From: Dermacentor variabilis
Lineage: Eukaryota > Arthropoda > Arachnida > Ixodida > Ixodidae
Reading direction: 5' to 3'
DNA: 64,000 nucleotides
NCBI RefSeq assembly: GCF_050947875.1
Contig: NC_134571.1
Span: 1,521,001 to 1,585,000, forward strand
Position numbers and translations under genes: made by a program
Shown here: positions 1 through 11,090 of the stretch, in pieces
How the letters are laid out: each line of letters starts with the position of its first letter
How positions within the stretch are numbered: the stretch's first letter is position 1
Notes under the pieces: generated by a model
The model's database searches: none
What the model was told of the DNA's origin: nothing
The model's input: only the letters and a program-made list of their open reading frames with translations

Positions 1-1
1 A

Positions 2-636
2 AGAACTGCAGGAGGCCAGTTGATGACGCCCACTGGCAAAGTTACCGCTAGAATTAATATTGGTGCGTCGGCCTTCATTGCTACTTTTGTTGTTTTGTCA
101 GAGTGCTGCAACGACCTGATCTTGGGTGTGGATTTTCTGCATGAATACGGCGTCATATAACATTCCAGACAGGTCAGTCACATTTAGCATGGGCCCAGGT
201 TCAGTTGTACTCTGTACAGAACAACGATGTAGACCTTTATGCACCGCGCTCATGCTCCCTTCTGTTGGTGACATGTGACATACCAAGCAACTACACGCTG
301 TCGCCGAACAAATTCCAACGCTGCTATTCAGCCATGACATATCGATTGCAAGAGGCCTCATCAATATTAGCTGTAAAGACAAAAAAATTTTTGTAACAAA
401 CTTTAGCCTTTAGCACCGGCATCTTCCAAGAGGTCTGGCAGTCGTGTACGTCAAAGAGTTCACTCAGGTCACCGACTGTTTCACTGTAGAGCAAGGGGGT
501 TTCCACCAGCGTGCCACCCATGCTTTGAGATCTACCCATCGATGTTGGGCCAAGCTTACTCCCTGCGCAGAAATCAAGCCTCCTGGAGCCGGTACATCAG
601 TTTCAGGACTGCTTCTCGTCCACGTCAAGGGGTGGT
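2..636 (+). pseudogene. Ty3/gypsy polyprotein fragment (retropepsin end and linker to RT)
   Basis: The frame from base 2 to the stop near 160 reads as the last part of a retropepsin: it ends in an ILGVDFLHEYGVI-type segment, the hydrophobic-hydrophobic-Gly block at the end of gypsy proteases. After the stop, shifted frames continue with typical linker sequence, including a FQDCFSSTSR-like stretch near 595-630 that normally precedes the reverse transcriptase. The active-site DTG lies upstream of the window. Several stops and frameshifts make this a dead copy. It is cut at about 640 by the 3' tail of an RTE LINE, and no gypsy RT was recognised on the far side. Confidence 0.7.
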
Positions 637-640
637 CAAA

Positions 641-1546
641 TCATCATCATCATCAGTCTTGTTACGCCCACTGCAGGGCAATGGCCTCTCCCATACTTCT
701 CCAACTACCCCGTTCATGTACTAATTGTGGCCATGTTATCCCTGCAAACTTCTTAATCTCATCCGCCAACCTAGCTTTCTGCCGTTCCCTGCTACGCTTC
801 CCTTCCCTTGGAATCCAGTCCGTAACCCTTAATGACCATCGGTTATCTTCCCTCCTCATTACATGTCCTGCCCATGCCCATTTCTTTTTCTTGATTTCAA
901 CTAAGATGTCATTAACGCGCATTTGTTCCCTCATCCAATCTGCTCTTTTCCTATCCCTTAATGTTGCACCCATCATTCTTCTTTCCATAGCTCGTTGCGT
1001 CGTCCTCAGCTTAAGTAGAACCCTTTTCGTAAGCCTCCAGGTTTCTGCCCCATATGCGAGTACTGGTAACACACAACTGTTATACACTTTCCTTTTGAGG
1101 GATAATGGCAACCTGCTGTTCATGATTTGAGAATGCCTGCCAAACGCACCCCAGCCCATTCTTATTCTTCTGGTTATTTCAGTCTCATGATCCGGATCCG
1201 TGGTCACTACCTGCCTTAAGTAGATGTATTGCCTTACCACTTCCAGTGCCTCGCTACCTATCGTAAACTGCTGTTCTCTTCCGAGACTGTTAAACATTAC
1301 TTTAGTTTTCTACAGATTAATTTTCAGACCCACCCTTCTGCTTTGCCTCTCCAGGTCAGTGAACATGCATTGCAATTGGTCCCCTGAGTTGCTAAGCAAG
1401 GCAATATCATCAGCGAATCGCAAGTTGCTAAGGTATTCTCCATCAACTTTTATCCCCAATTCTTCCCACTCCAGGTCTCTGAACACCTCCTGTAAACATG
1501 CTGTGAATAGCATTGGAGAGATCGTATCTCCCTGTCTGACACCTTT
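641..1546 (-). pseudogene. RTE-clade (BovB-like) LINE, 5'-truncated reverse transcriptase
   Basis: On the minus strand the frame opens with VRQGDTISPMLF near 1545, then a FADDIALLS catalytic box, and runs into the RTE thumb and tail, with segments such as GHVMRREDNRW and YGAETW. One in-frame TAG at 1310-1312 splits it; the codons on both sides stay in register. The 3' end is a (TCA)n run at 641-654 (GAT repeats on the element strand), the usual 3' tail of RTE elements. The copy lacks the endonuclease and the start of the RT, a normal outcome of 5' truncation. It is inserted in the gypsy fragment to its left. Confidence 0.85.
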
Positions 1547-1594
1547 CTTTATTGGGATTTTCTTTATTGGGATTTTCTTTATTTTCTTTATTGG
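1547..1594. repeat. Short tandem repeat at the RTE truncation point
   Basis: About three imperfect copies of a TTTCTTTATTGGGA unit lie exactly where the RTE element is truncated. This looks like local slippage at the insertion junction. Confidence 0.6.
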
Positions 1595-1794
1595 GAAAGC
1601 GGACTACCCCTTCTCCGGTTCCTACGACCGGTTCGCTTTGAAGATGATTGACAGATGCGTGACGTATTCGAAAATTGCGATACCGCCCCGCTGCCTCTGA
1701 CGACCTGTGACGTAATCAAAATTTTGGCCAATCAGGTGAGGCCAAAGAAACGGTTCCCCAACCGAACCGTTATAAGATTCGGCCCCAGATCTAT
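1595..1794. other. Unassigned spacer
   Basis: No convincing reading frame or repeat was recognised between the RTE junction and the first Penelope-like codons. Confidence 0.4.
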
Positions 1795-2841
1795 GTTTTA
1801 AAACTGTCAGTAAAGCAACTATAAGCCAATCCAAGGCATCTAAGCAACCCAAAAACATAACTGCGTCAGAGAGTCGTATCATTTCAAATCTTAGTTGCTG
1901 GAACACCATTGTTACTAAGGAAGCAGATAAGCATGGAAGTATAGTTATTTGGTCAGTAGAAAAGTACTAGCACAAGGCTTACAGACAGCTAAGCAACCCA
2001 GAGCAATATCGTAAGCTGGATAACAATCCGACATGATGCTACACACTGACAATTACCAACAGGCTTAAATCACTTTTGCTTGATGAATTTATAACACCGT
2101 CAGAATACAAATTTCTTAAACCAAGCAACAAAACTGCCAGGTGCTTTTACCTCCTTCCGAAAATTAATAAATTCTGCCCGCTGAACTATACACCGCTAAT
2201 ATCCAAGGGCAGCCGATAGTATCAAACAAGAACACCCCGACAGAGAGCATCTCCACATTTCTTAAACACTACTGTCATTTGCACAAGATATGCCCAACCT
2301 ACTGAGAATTATGGAGGACATTAATACTAAAGGTGCACTACCCCAAAACATAATTCTTGTAACACTAGATGTCGTGGCCCTGTACATCAACATTCCTATC
2401 CCTGATGGTTTATCTTCAATAAAAGAAACACTGTCTAAACACAATGCACAACACTTTATTGAAGTCTACTTGTATCTTCTTGAATTAGTTCTAACACATT
2501 ACTTCGAATTTGAGGGGAATTACAACTTACAAATACATGGGACAAGTGTGGAAGCACCTTTTCCATCAAGCTACGCGAACATATTTATAGGGACTCTAGA
2601 AACAGATTTCTTATCGTACTGCACAGACAAGCCCCACACATACCTACGATACATAGACGACAGATTCATAATATGGGGACATGGTCAAGACAGTCTAGAT
2701 AAATGTGTAACATTTCTAAATTCTTTTCACCCAACAATAAAGTTCACATCAGTATCTTCAACGGAGCATATAAACTTTCTGGACACAACAATATATTGTC
2801 ACGTAGTAGTGAAGGTAAAGAACACAGTAGTAATACTGTGA
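1795..2841 (+). pseudogene. Penelope-like element 1, reverse transcriptase part
   Basis: A broken frame encodes the Penelope-type RT. A segment near 1915-1965 resembles TKEADKHGSIVIWSVEKY, followed by FYLLPKIN near 2145-2170, LVTLDVVALYINIP near 2356-2400, a SYANIFIGTLE block near 2570-2600, the catalytic YIDD in LRYIDDRFIIW near 2645-2676, and INFLDTTIY near 2769-2795. Stops and small frameshifts occur at about 2215 and 2841. The element resumes at about 3901, so the stretch between is foreign. PLEs encode an RT related to telomerase plus a GIY-YIG endonuclease; here the endonuclease lies at 4340-5117. Confidence 0.85.
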
Positions 2842-2842
2842 A

Positions 2843-3545
2843 GGAGGAGGAGGAGGAATAAACTTTATTTGTGCACAGCAGATTTGAGACCTAGGCCTCT
2901 ACCTAAATGACGGCCTCGAGCCCTTGGGCCCTGGCGGCATCTTCGGCCTGCTGGATTGCCTTGAGTTGGTCTTCCGGTGCACAGCTGAGCAACGCGGTCT
3001 CCCACTGCTCTCTGGTCTTAATTATTTTATTCTGTATGGGTGTACGAGGACAAGCCCAAACAATATGTTGTAGGTCCGCCCTTTCTTCACAGAATCTACA
3101 TCTATCCGTGTAAAGGTCCGGGTAGTAGCGGTGGTAGGCCACCGGATTCGGATATGTATCTGTTTGTAAGAGGCGCCATGCCGTCGCTTGCCGTCTATTT
3201 AACGAGGAGTGTGCCGGGGGGAAATGGGCCCTTCCCAATTTATAGTGTTTGGTGATCTCGTTAAAGCTGGTCATCCGGTCTCTCTCCGTTCCCAGTATTT
3301 GTTGCGTGTCACCTGCTCGGCCTGTCAGTTCTCGAGCCAGGATATGCGCTATTTCGTTCCCGGGAAGGGAGGAGTGTGCGGGTGCCCAAATAATGTGGAT
3401 GTCGCGATCTCCACGAAAGTTGTTTAAAATTCTCAGTGCTTCCGGCGAGATTCTTCCCTTTGCATAGTTCTTGACGGCTGTCTTGCAGTCGCTTACTACG
3501 ATGTTAGCTTCCGTGGAGGCTATTGCCAGTTGACGAAACTTTTAT
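2843..3545 (-). pseudogene. I-superfamily LINE 3' end: RNase H domain and C-terminal tail
   Basis: An open minus-strand frame from about 3540 to 2903 encodes the second half of a LINE RNase H: an IVVSDCKTAV segment with the conserved Asp, then IHIIWAPAHSSLPGNEIAH, the usual end of this domain. A tail with Cys pairs near RCRFCEERADLQHIVWACP follows. An AATAAA on the element strand sits near 2857-2862, and the 3' end is a CCT-rich run. The same architecture occurs in the larger LINE at 54.2-60.7 kb. The 5' part is missing. It is inserted inside Penelope-like element 1. Confidence 0.8.
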
Positions 3546-3900
3546 AGGGCGAACCTATGCCGACAGAAACAGGCTAGACTCGAAGCACGATAGCACCGAA
3601 CACAGTCGGCCATCATCGAAATCTGATCAGTGAGTCAAGTGCATCGGCTTTTACACATGAGCCATCAAACGTTCCAGAGTAATTGCTGGTGCCCACGTGT
3701 CTTCCAGGAATTTCTACACCATTCACATCGCGCATACATGCAATCAGATTACACAAGGTTCGGTGACAACAGACAGCAGATAAAACCATCGATAACATTC
3801 CAGAAACTACCGATACATGCAGGCGCGCCCTGCGCTGAGCGATAACGTTTGTTGGGCAATGAAACACAGTCACTCAATAAACAAGTACACAAGGTCAGTA
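3546..3900. other. Unassigned 350 bp between LINE fragment and resumed PLE
   Basis: No family was recognised here. The stretch separates the truncated RNase H frame from the point where the PLE frame restarts with GTLKTTLYRKP, so it is either more of the inserted LINE, badly decayed, or another insertion. Confidence 0.35.
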
Positions 3901-4533
3901 CAATGGGACACTAAAGACAACGCTTTATAGGAAACCTTTTGAGAAACAACACTACATAGAATTTATGAGCCACCATCCCAGCCGTTGCAAACAAGGCATC
4001 TTTAAAGGCCAAGCCACATGGCTACGTTGCATTTGCATTGAAAACCAAGACTACATAGATAGACACATCACCTTAAAGAAACCCTATCAAACAGGAACCA
4101 ACCGAAACAGTGCCCTTCAAAAAACCTACACTGATGCAACCAAACTTAATCAAGCCCAGGTTCTCAAGCCAAGGTCCTCAAACCCCACCCTAGGATCACA
4201 AGAAGAACGCCTCTTTTTACTACTAAATTCTCAAATGCACTCCCAAACATCAACCTTCTTAGTAAATACTACCCAATTCTAACCAGCAACCAGAAACTTA
4301 AGATTTTTCCTGACCCACCCAGAGTAGCCTACAGACGCAACACTAATTTTAAGGATATTCTTGTACATGCCAAACTAAGGACAAATACGAAGTTAGCGTC
4401 CAGTCCATGTGGTCACTTCAGGTGCTCTACATGCAAACATATTAAATCTACTACTACAGTAAAAAGTATGGCATTGGATTACTCACACAAGGCAACTTCT
4501 GCACATCAAGCAACGCAGTCCACAGTCTAGAAT
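3901..4533 (+). pseudogene. Penelope-like element 1, RT C-terminus and linker
   Basis: The frame resumes with GTLKTTLYRKPFEKQHY and continues through EFMSHHPSRCKQGIFKGQ, the thumb region found after the catalytic domain of PLE reverse transcriptases. After one frameshift near 4250 it reads NLLSKYYPILTSN and a Cys-rich FRCSTC segment near 4400-4440, then the start of the GIY-YIG region (GNFCTSSNAVHSLE) directly before the SINE. Reading continues with CATCSK after the SINE at 4839, so the SINE split a single codon series. Confidence 0.85.
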
Positions 4534-4830
4534 ACCCGCCGTGGTTGCTTAGTGGCTACGGTGTTGGGCTGCTAAGCACGAGGTTGCGTTATTGAATCTC
4601 AGCCATGGCGGCCGCATTTCGATGGAGGCAAAATGCAAAAACACCCGTGTACTTGGATTTAGGTGCACGTTAAAGAACCTCAGGTGGTCCAAATTTTCGG
4701 AGTTCCCCACTACGGTGTACTTCATAATCAGAAAGTGGTTTTGGCACGTAAAACCCCATAATTTAAATGTAAATTTTAATCGGGGTTTTGGCACTTAAAA
4801 CCCCATAATTCTTTACTTTTTTTTTTACTC
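4534..4830 (+). mobile_element. tRNA-derived SINE (Ruka-like), copy 1
   Basis: It begins with a tRNA-like head (CCCGCCGTGGTTGCTTAGTG) and continues through the characteristic body ending in GGCACGTAAAACCCCATAAT. That 3' segment is partly duplicated, and a T-rich tail follows. Perfect 8-bp duplications TCTAGAAT flank it at 4526-4533 and 4831-4838. It matches a second copy at 9048-9296. The Ruka name comes from memory of the ixodid SINE; the sequence was not aligned to a reference. Confidence 0.85.
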
Positions 4831-4838
4831 TCTAGAAT

Positions 4839-5117
4839 GTGCCACTTGTAGCAAACATACGTGAGACTGGACAAAAAATTCATAAAAGACTCAACAGTCA
4901 TCGTGCACATACAAAATCCAATTTAGCTGCCAGCCACTTCAATGAACATGGTCATATATTCAACAAAGCAAGTCTCTATATACTACAAACAAATTTCTGT
5001 TCACCTTGCGAGAGAAAGTATACGGAATCATACCTCATGCGGAAGTTTAAATGCCTATATCCGATGGGAATTAATTTGGCACGTGGCAACTTAGAATCGC
5101 TAAAAGCTGTAACTTAA
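4839..5117 (+). pseudogene. Penelope-like element 1, GIY-YIG endonuclease C-terminus
   Basis: The frame reads RETGQKIHKRLNSHRAHTK, then HFNEHGHIF, then an ERKYTESYLMRKF segment and a stop at 5115-5117. This is the GIY-YIG nuclease core and tail of PLEs, which nicks the target for reverse transcription. The expected YVGETG start is damaged by an indel just downstream of the SINE. The stretch to about 5390 is probably the PLE 3' end. Confidence 0.85.
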
Positions 5118-5392
5118 ACCTGAAATCCTCATATCACCAACCAAGGCATTAAACACATTATGCCACCAGCTAACCTTAATCTTAACCTCACCTATTCCTC
5201 CGTTTCCAATTTTTCCCTGCCTCTCCCCTACCACTCAATTTATTATACTGTTCCACGTTTTTATGCGTATATCAACTGTACTACCCCTTTTCCCACATAA
5301 ACCTGCCCCCTCCCGCTTTTACTCGTGTCACCCGCCCATTTGTTATTCTGGTAGTGGCTCCACCCCCATTTTTTTGTCCTCCTTTATTTTTT

Positions 5393-6083
5393 AAAGCGAA
5401 AGCTTTACTAACTGCGTCGAGCAGAGTTTCACCGTCGCCCGCAATTTGACCGCAGTTACGCCGTAGCTAGCCTTGGCAACGCAACACGTAACTCACTGCG
5501 CCGAGCTCCACTGCCACCGGCTTGGCGCATGCGCTCTCCGCAGCTGGGTAGCCACCTGACCACGTGACTCGCCGCACGCCTGGCTAAGAAGAGCACCGAG
5601 CTCACCTAGTCAGTGTGAGCTTGGCCATGGATGAGAGCGAGGCTGGGCCATCTTCTTTGAGCGTTGCGTGGGAGCGGGAGGCTTTAAGCCGTCGTCGCCA
5701 AACGGCGGCTGACCACCCTGCTGATATTGCCCGGCGAGCTGCTTCGCTGGGGAGGGTCCGGAATGCAACAGGCATCGTACCGCCGAGATCAATGTAGCGA
5801 CTGCATTTGGGCCCTGTCTGTTTGTGCTTCGACCCTGTGCATATTCGCAGCGTCTCTTTGCCTGTCTAGCACTTGTGCTTTCCCTGTGGCACAACAGGCA
5901 TCGCACCGTAGAATGACGCATGTCTACCAAGCTTAATCACAGTCACGTCTAGCCACCAACATAGGCAGAGCCGTCATACCTAGCTTAATGATGACTGTAT
6001 ACCTAAGCACAATAATTACAGCTATATCAAAGGTTAACCAAGTGAAACCAAGACTTAACCAGGCTAAACCAAGCTTTCGCTTT
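5393..6083. mobile_element. Candidate non-autonomous DNA element with 13-bp terminal inverted repeats
   Basis: AAAGCGAAAGCTT at 5393-5405 and its exact reverse complement at 6071-6083 bound 691 bp that is more GC-rich than its left flank. No clear target duplication is visible, so the class is open. Near the right end, AACCAAG-type motifs repeat. It contains one small plausible frame (5627-5797). Confidence 0.45.
5627..5797 (+). CDS. Small Arg/Ala-rich frame inside the TIR element
   Basis: An ATG in good context (GCCATGG) starts a 56-residue frame beginning MDESEAGPSSLS and continuing with an Arg-rich WEREALSRRR segment. No known domain was recognised. It could be the truncated start of a transposon protein or a captured exon, and it may not be expressed. 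Confidence 0.3.
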   Translation: MDESEAGPSSLSVAWEREALSRRRQTAADHPADIARRAASLGRVRNATGIVPPRSM

Positions 6084-8540
6084 GCATATCCAGTGTTAGC
6101 TGAGCTAAGTCGCGGCCAAATTTTTTTCGTACTGGTCAGACGGCACTTTGTGTTTACCTAAATGTTCCGAGCTAAAATTTCGGGCAAGCATCACTTTTAA
6201 ATAATCTGTCTATGATTTCGAAACTCCTTTATTCTGTGGCGACTTCTGACTGCCATAATTTTTTATTCTTGAATGTCAGTGAGTGTGTGCGTTGCAGTGA
6301 ATGAAACTAAAGCAACAATTATTGGGATAGATATTGAAAAAAGTGAATTCAGTACTCAAGATTATAGCCACTTTGACAAGACCGACCAGGGGCATCTTCA
6401 GTCTTTTCTTTAGAACTTGCAAGCACATTGTTTGCTGTACTGTGTAAACCACCTAACAAGAGGAGCGGATTTTCACTTGAGTTCGACCATTATCCAAAGT
6501 AAGTCTTTTAGTTCTTTCATTGCATGCTGTTTCGAAAGGTAACTCGAGTGGTTAATAAATATTGTCGCAATTAGTATGCCTCTTCTGCAAGACGTACTTG
6601 CCAGGCACTTGCTAGCACAATTCCATTGTGGCCAGCAGTCCACATCTTGGCAAGGAAAAGGCAGAAGTGTTTCTTGCAGACGTAGTCTGTTGGTTGAATT
6701 ATGACCTTTTTTTACAGCTGCAGTATTTTTTTTTGTTTTGGGGGCACAGGAAACCTACACTCGTTTATCACAGGAAGCGTAGCCACTGTTGCACTGGGCA
6801 CAAGGCACTTCTTTCACATATATACATGTTAAGTCGTCACAGACATACAATGTTTTGATGGGCATACTAGTATGGAAGCATGTGGTCGTTTTTGCCACTT
6901 TCTCAATGAAGGAAAAGTAATACTTTATTCCTTGCACAATACTAGTTCTCTCACGAGAAAATGAGTTGCATTGTTGTTCAAATCAGTGCAAGGAGAGAGG
7001 GGAAAAAGAAAATGCTTAGATTGCATACTAGACCACAATGCAAGGCACCTAAGCAATGTTTAGAGTGCAGTCAATGTCACAAAAGAATATTCCAGTTAAG
7101 AGTTGCTAGGCGACATGCACGCAAAATCTGCGAACATTTGTAGGCTTATGTCGACACAGGTTGCCGCTGCTGAAATACTGGCTGGCGATGGAGAAAAAAA
7201 AAAAAATTGCAGACTCGTGAGCACCATGCTCCATAAGAGCTCACAAATAATCATTATGAAGATTGAAGTTCGTAACATACAATTTACAGCTAATTATTGG
7301 CATGCAGGCTTCTGCAGACTTCCATAGAAACTCCAGCGACACCAAAGAACCGACAGGCTACCAAAACAGGTGCTTGCTGTCTCCTAGCGGCAACAAACAT
7401 TCTCTTCCCATTGCAGCAGCGCACCATTGGAACACCTTCCTTCGGACACGGTGATCTTGACACCATCAGCCATGATAAGGTCACACTGAGCTTTTCAGTA
7501 TGGCCAGTGAAGCATCACAATGTGTCTGGTTCATGTTCAGTTTACGAAGCCATCTTAGAGGTGAGGGTGCCTTTGTGATGTTGCCTGATGCAACCGAAAG
7601 CAATGGTGAAGTTCCTCACTTCCACATATCGTTTATGTAAGGGGTTGGCTCCCTCGTGCCTGTTGTCATACGAAAGAAAGTCAGTAAAGGTTGATCAGCA
7701 AGACTTTATTTAATCTCATTTTTCTTTGCACTACAGTGCCAAACATGCTCACAACAATGCTCCATAGTTGGCGAGGGTGAAACAGTGATATAGCTGCTAG
7801 GTGAATGACAAAAATTCTCTTAGTGATAAAGTGAACAGCAATCACTGACAAAATTGTGTCCTGTTAGGCACAGTCATTCACCCAAGTGAATGTGAGGATG
7901 CCCAAAGGCAATTTTTGTTTCTTCCTGCAGAACACTCATGTTTGCTGCATTTCATTGACTTAGTTTTGTTCTAAAATTAAATTGTACATAGAATGTTATT
8001 TGGGCATCTCTAAGAACAGGTGTGGATTTTTCTTCAAACAGAGAAGGAAGCAGCAGGTAGCTTGACATGATTTGTTTAATGGGGCTGCATTGCTATCAAG
8101 AACTTGATTAAATTGGTTGACCTGAAAGCAATTTCACCGTGACAAGGTACAATGCAAAGTCTGCAAGGTGTGTGAGCATTTTGTGACCCACTTACATGAT
8201 TACTTGATGCTGAAAAACTATCCTTGCACTGTGGTAGCCTCAAGGTTTGATAAGAGAAAAAATTCAGCCTTGTTGGTACAACATACTGAAAGCAACGTGC
8301 AAGGAAGCACGCAAAAGGTGAGAGTACATGGCACATGTGCTATGTAGTACTTCGACTGTCTGTGCGCTTTTTTTTTTGCACTTTACTTTCAGTATGTCAA
8401 GGTTTGATGTTTTACATGATGTGCAAGAAAATTCTCAATTTGCCCGAGTTTTGCTCAGCAACATGCAGCCAAATACATTGGCTTTTGTGCAAGCTAGGCA
8501 ACCGATAAATTCTGGCAATCACAGGTCAGCGTGTAAGTGA
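6084..8540. other. AT-rich stretch with no recognised gene
   Basis: Only short frames (at most 93 residues) occur and none shows a family signature. A Cys/His cluster near 7040-7140 was examined and not accepted as a zinc finger. Exons of an unrecognised host gene cannot be excluded. Confidence 0.4.
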
Positions 8541-9047
8541 ACACTCGCTTATACTTACTCACCATTACTTCTTCCAGGCTTCACACTCGCATTCATACTC
8601 GCATCTGCTCACGATCGCAGGCACTTACTCAGGAAAACTGTTTTAGTGCCCGAAAGATGAAAACAAAGAGAGTTAACAGGACAAGTCGCTTACTCACAAC
8701 TGAAAAATTTTATTGAAAGGAAACAAATATATGCATGTACAAAGAAAGGGGTGGGGAAGCCACACATGTGTGTCAAGGAACATGGGTTAAAGCATTCAGA
8801 GACAGAACTTAAAAATTAAAGATGGTCTAACTATCAAGAAACTTAAATTCCTTATCATGTAGAGATACCGAAAAAAAAGGTGGCTGACACAGTCATCCCC
8901 TCTTTTCCTTATGGGGTAGGTTTTTGCCATTTCACGGGTTAGCTGGTTGTTGCTCTTGAAGATAATCTCAGTTTCTTTCAAAACAGGACAACAGCTGCAA
9001 TCCCTACAGTGGGCAGCTAGATTTGATGCTCCAGATGACTTGACTGA

Positions 9048-9296
9048 CGCTACCCACTGTGGTTGCTCAGTGGCTATGGTGTTAGACTGCTGAGCACGAG
9101 GTCGCAGGATCGGATCCCAGCCACGACGGCCGCATTTCGATGGGGGCGAATTGCGAAAGCACCTGTGTACTTAGATTTAGGTGCAAATTAAAGAACCCCA
9201 GGAAGTCGAAATTTCCGGAGTCCTCCACTATGGCATGCCTCATAATAAGAAAGTGGTTTTGGCACATAAAACCCCATAATTCAATCTAAATTTTTA
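9048..9296 (+). mobile_element. tRNA-derived SINE (Ruka-like), copy 2
   Basis: Same family as 4534-4830: tRNA-like head CCCACTGTGGTTGCTCAGTG, a B-box-like GGATCGGATCCC, and the same 3' body ending GGCACATAAAACCCCATAAT. Ten-base duplications ACTTGACTGA flank it at 9038-9047 and 9297-9306. It is inserted in the GIY-YIG region of Penelope-like element 2. Confidence 0.85.
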
Positions 9297-9361
9297 ACTT
9301 GACTGATACCAAGTGTTCTCTTTAAACACATGTTGACACAGCTCCCTAACTGGCCTACGTG

Positions 9362-10670
9362 CAGGGTTTGTCCAGAAAGTAGTAGAACTAAATCTTATAA
9401 AAAAAAAATTGTTCCCCATTTTGACACATGGACTTAGTAGTTTTCAAAATATGCCCCTTCTGCATAAACACAGGGTTTCCAGCAACTCTGCCAATCACTG
9501 AAGGCTCCCTGGAACGCAGAAACTGGAATGCTCTTCAGCTCCTTCGTCATGGCCTCTTGAATGGGCTGGACCAAGCTGTGGTGCCGTCCTTTCATGATCC
9601 TTTTCAGTCGGGGGAAGTCTGAAGGAGCGACATCTGGGCTGTGGGGTAGCTGGGGAAGCTGTGTGATGCCATGTTTGGTCACGAAGTCCATGAGAGCAAA
9701 GGCGCACTGTCGTGATGGAGCCTCCATGATCCAGTGATTGTCGAGCAGATGCGGGCGCCATTTTCTGAGTCATTTAAGTACCTCCACGTAGAATGCAGCA
9801 CTCACAGTCTGACCAGGCGGTATAAACTCTGTGTGAACCACTCCTTTGCAGTCAAACAAGATGACTAACATCAATTTCATTTTCAACTTGCTCATGTGGG
9901 ATTTTTTCGGGTGAGACGAGACTGGGGTGTGTCATTCAGAGCTTTGTCACTTTGTTGCAGGGGTTGTACTCAAAGGGCACGACTTGTCTCTGGTGACAAC
10001 ATTGTCGAGAAAATTTGGATCGTCACGTACACAATCAATAAATTAAGAAGTTCTTCACAAATCACAAGATGTATTTGTTTTTGTTCATTGGTTAACACAT
10101 TTGGCACCATTTTTGCACAAACTTTCGTCAATCCGAAGTTTTCAATCACAATTTTGTGCACAACAGTTTTTGGCAAGTTTAATTGTTCTGATATCACCCG
10201 CGCACTCAATCTGCGGTCAGAGTTCAAAAGATTTCACACTTGCATCAAATTTTCATCATTTTTTTGCCGTTGAAGGGAGTCCTAACCATTGCTCATCTTA
10301 AACATGCCATTTTTCCTACCGAAACAATTTGTGCCACTCAAAAACGCTTGATCGACCCATGGCATCACTCCCATGAGCAGTCTTGATTATGTCATGGGTC
10401 TCAGTTGCAGTTTTACCCAGTTTGATGATCAACAAAACTTCACAGTGTAATGCTGCTCTAACAAATGATTCATTGTGCAGATGACAAAGCACTTTGAAAG
10501 GGGTTCACCTTAAACTCTATCTACACTCCGTGAAGGCTTGCAGATGACTGGCGACTGGTGTGCTCATAGCTAAGACCCCCCGCCACCCAACCAGCGCAGT
10601 AACATCCCCCTCCTTCACCACATTTTGGCAGGAAAAAAATCAGTCCTACTACTTCCCGGATAAACCCTAT
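9362..10670 (-). mobile_element. mariner DNA transposon (defective)
   Basis: A 1.3-kb element with terminal inverted repeats of about 28 bp: CAGGGTTTGTCCAGAAAGTA at the left and, reverse-complemented, AGGGTTTATCCGGGAAGTAG at the right. A TA lies at one border; the other TA has mutated to CA. On the minus strand, 10227-9970 encodes the transposase helix-turn-helix region, and 9727-9434 encodes the catalytic end with a SPDVAPSDF-type motif and YFENY terminus. Stops and frameshifts in the middle remove function. Mariners use a DD34D cut-and-paste transposase. Confidence 0.88.
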
Positions 10671-10865
10671 ATACCTTGGTGCAACTAAACGGGATCATAT
10701 ACACTATGCCCATTGCACAATCTACAAACTTTGTGGTGTGCTTAATGTTACATTGCGATGGCTTCTTGCGAATATGCAAACAAATTGTCTGAAGTTTGTG
10801 TTTAGCTGAAAAAATAAACTCTACCTTGTAGCTAGTGCCTATGTGTTTTAATTCATGTGATGTTT

Positions 10866-11090
10866 TATGCTCACTCACATTCACACTCATGCCTACTCAT
10901 GCGCACACTGGCGCCAACTCATACTCGCATTCATACTCACACTCGCACGTACTCACATTCTCACTAAAGTCTACTCACACTCAAAGGTACTCACTCACAT
11001 TCATACTCAAGTCCACTCCCACTCATGCCTTTGAAAATAGTGAGAGTGAGTGCACTCACGAGTGCACCAACCTATGCCATTAGCTGTCCT
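10866..11090. repeat. CACTCA-type minisatellite, copy 1
   Basis: Loose tandem units of about 24 bp built from CTCACATTCACACTCATGCC-like words. It ends with a CCTTTGAAA...GAGTGCACCAACCTATGC segment that also ends the array at 12546-13140. A weak trace of the same words is seen at 8545-8640. Confidence 0.7.

Larger units (their letters stand above)
8796..10890 (-). pseudogene. Penelope-like element 2, GIY-YIG region, split by a SINE and a mariner
   Basis: On the minus strand the frame at 10890-10671 ends in FVDCAMGIVYMIPFSCTKVY. It continues at 9360 with VGQLGSCVN and at about 9036 with NLAAHCRDCSCCPVLKETEI, and finishes with a REMAKTYPIRKRGDDCVS segment. Together these form the PLE GIY-YIG endonuclease with its CCHH-type cysteines. 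The RT half is missing; a minisatellite begins at about 10866. The mariner sits at the TA inside the TAC of the VY-VG motif and the SINE about 20 codons further on. Frameshifts show the copy is dead. Confidence 0.85.

Noticed and set aside
6961..7143. A Cys/His cluster suggestive of a zinc finger
   Set aside because: Spacing fits no standard C2H2 or THAP pattern and the frame is only 60 residues.
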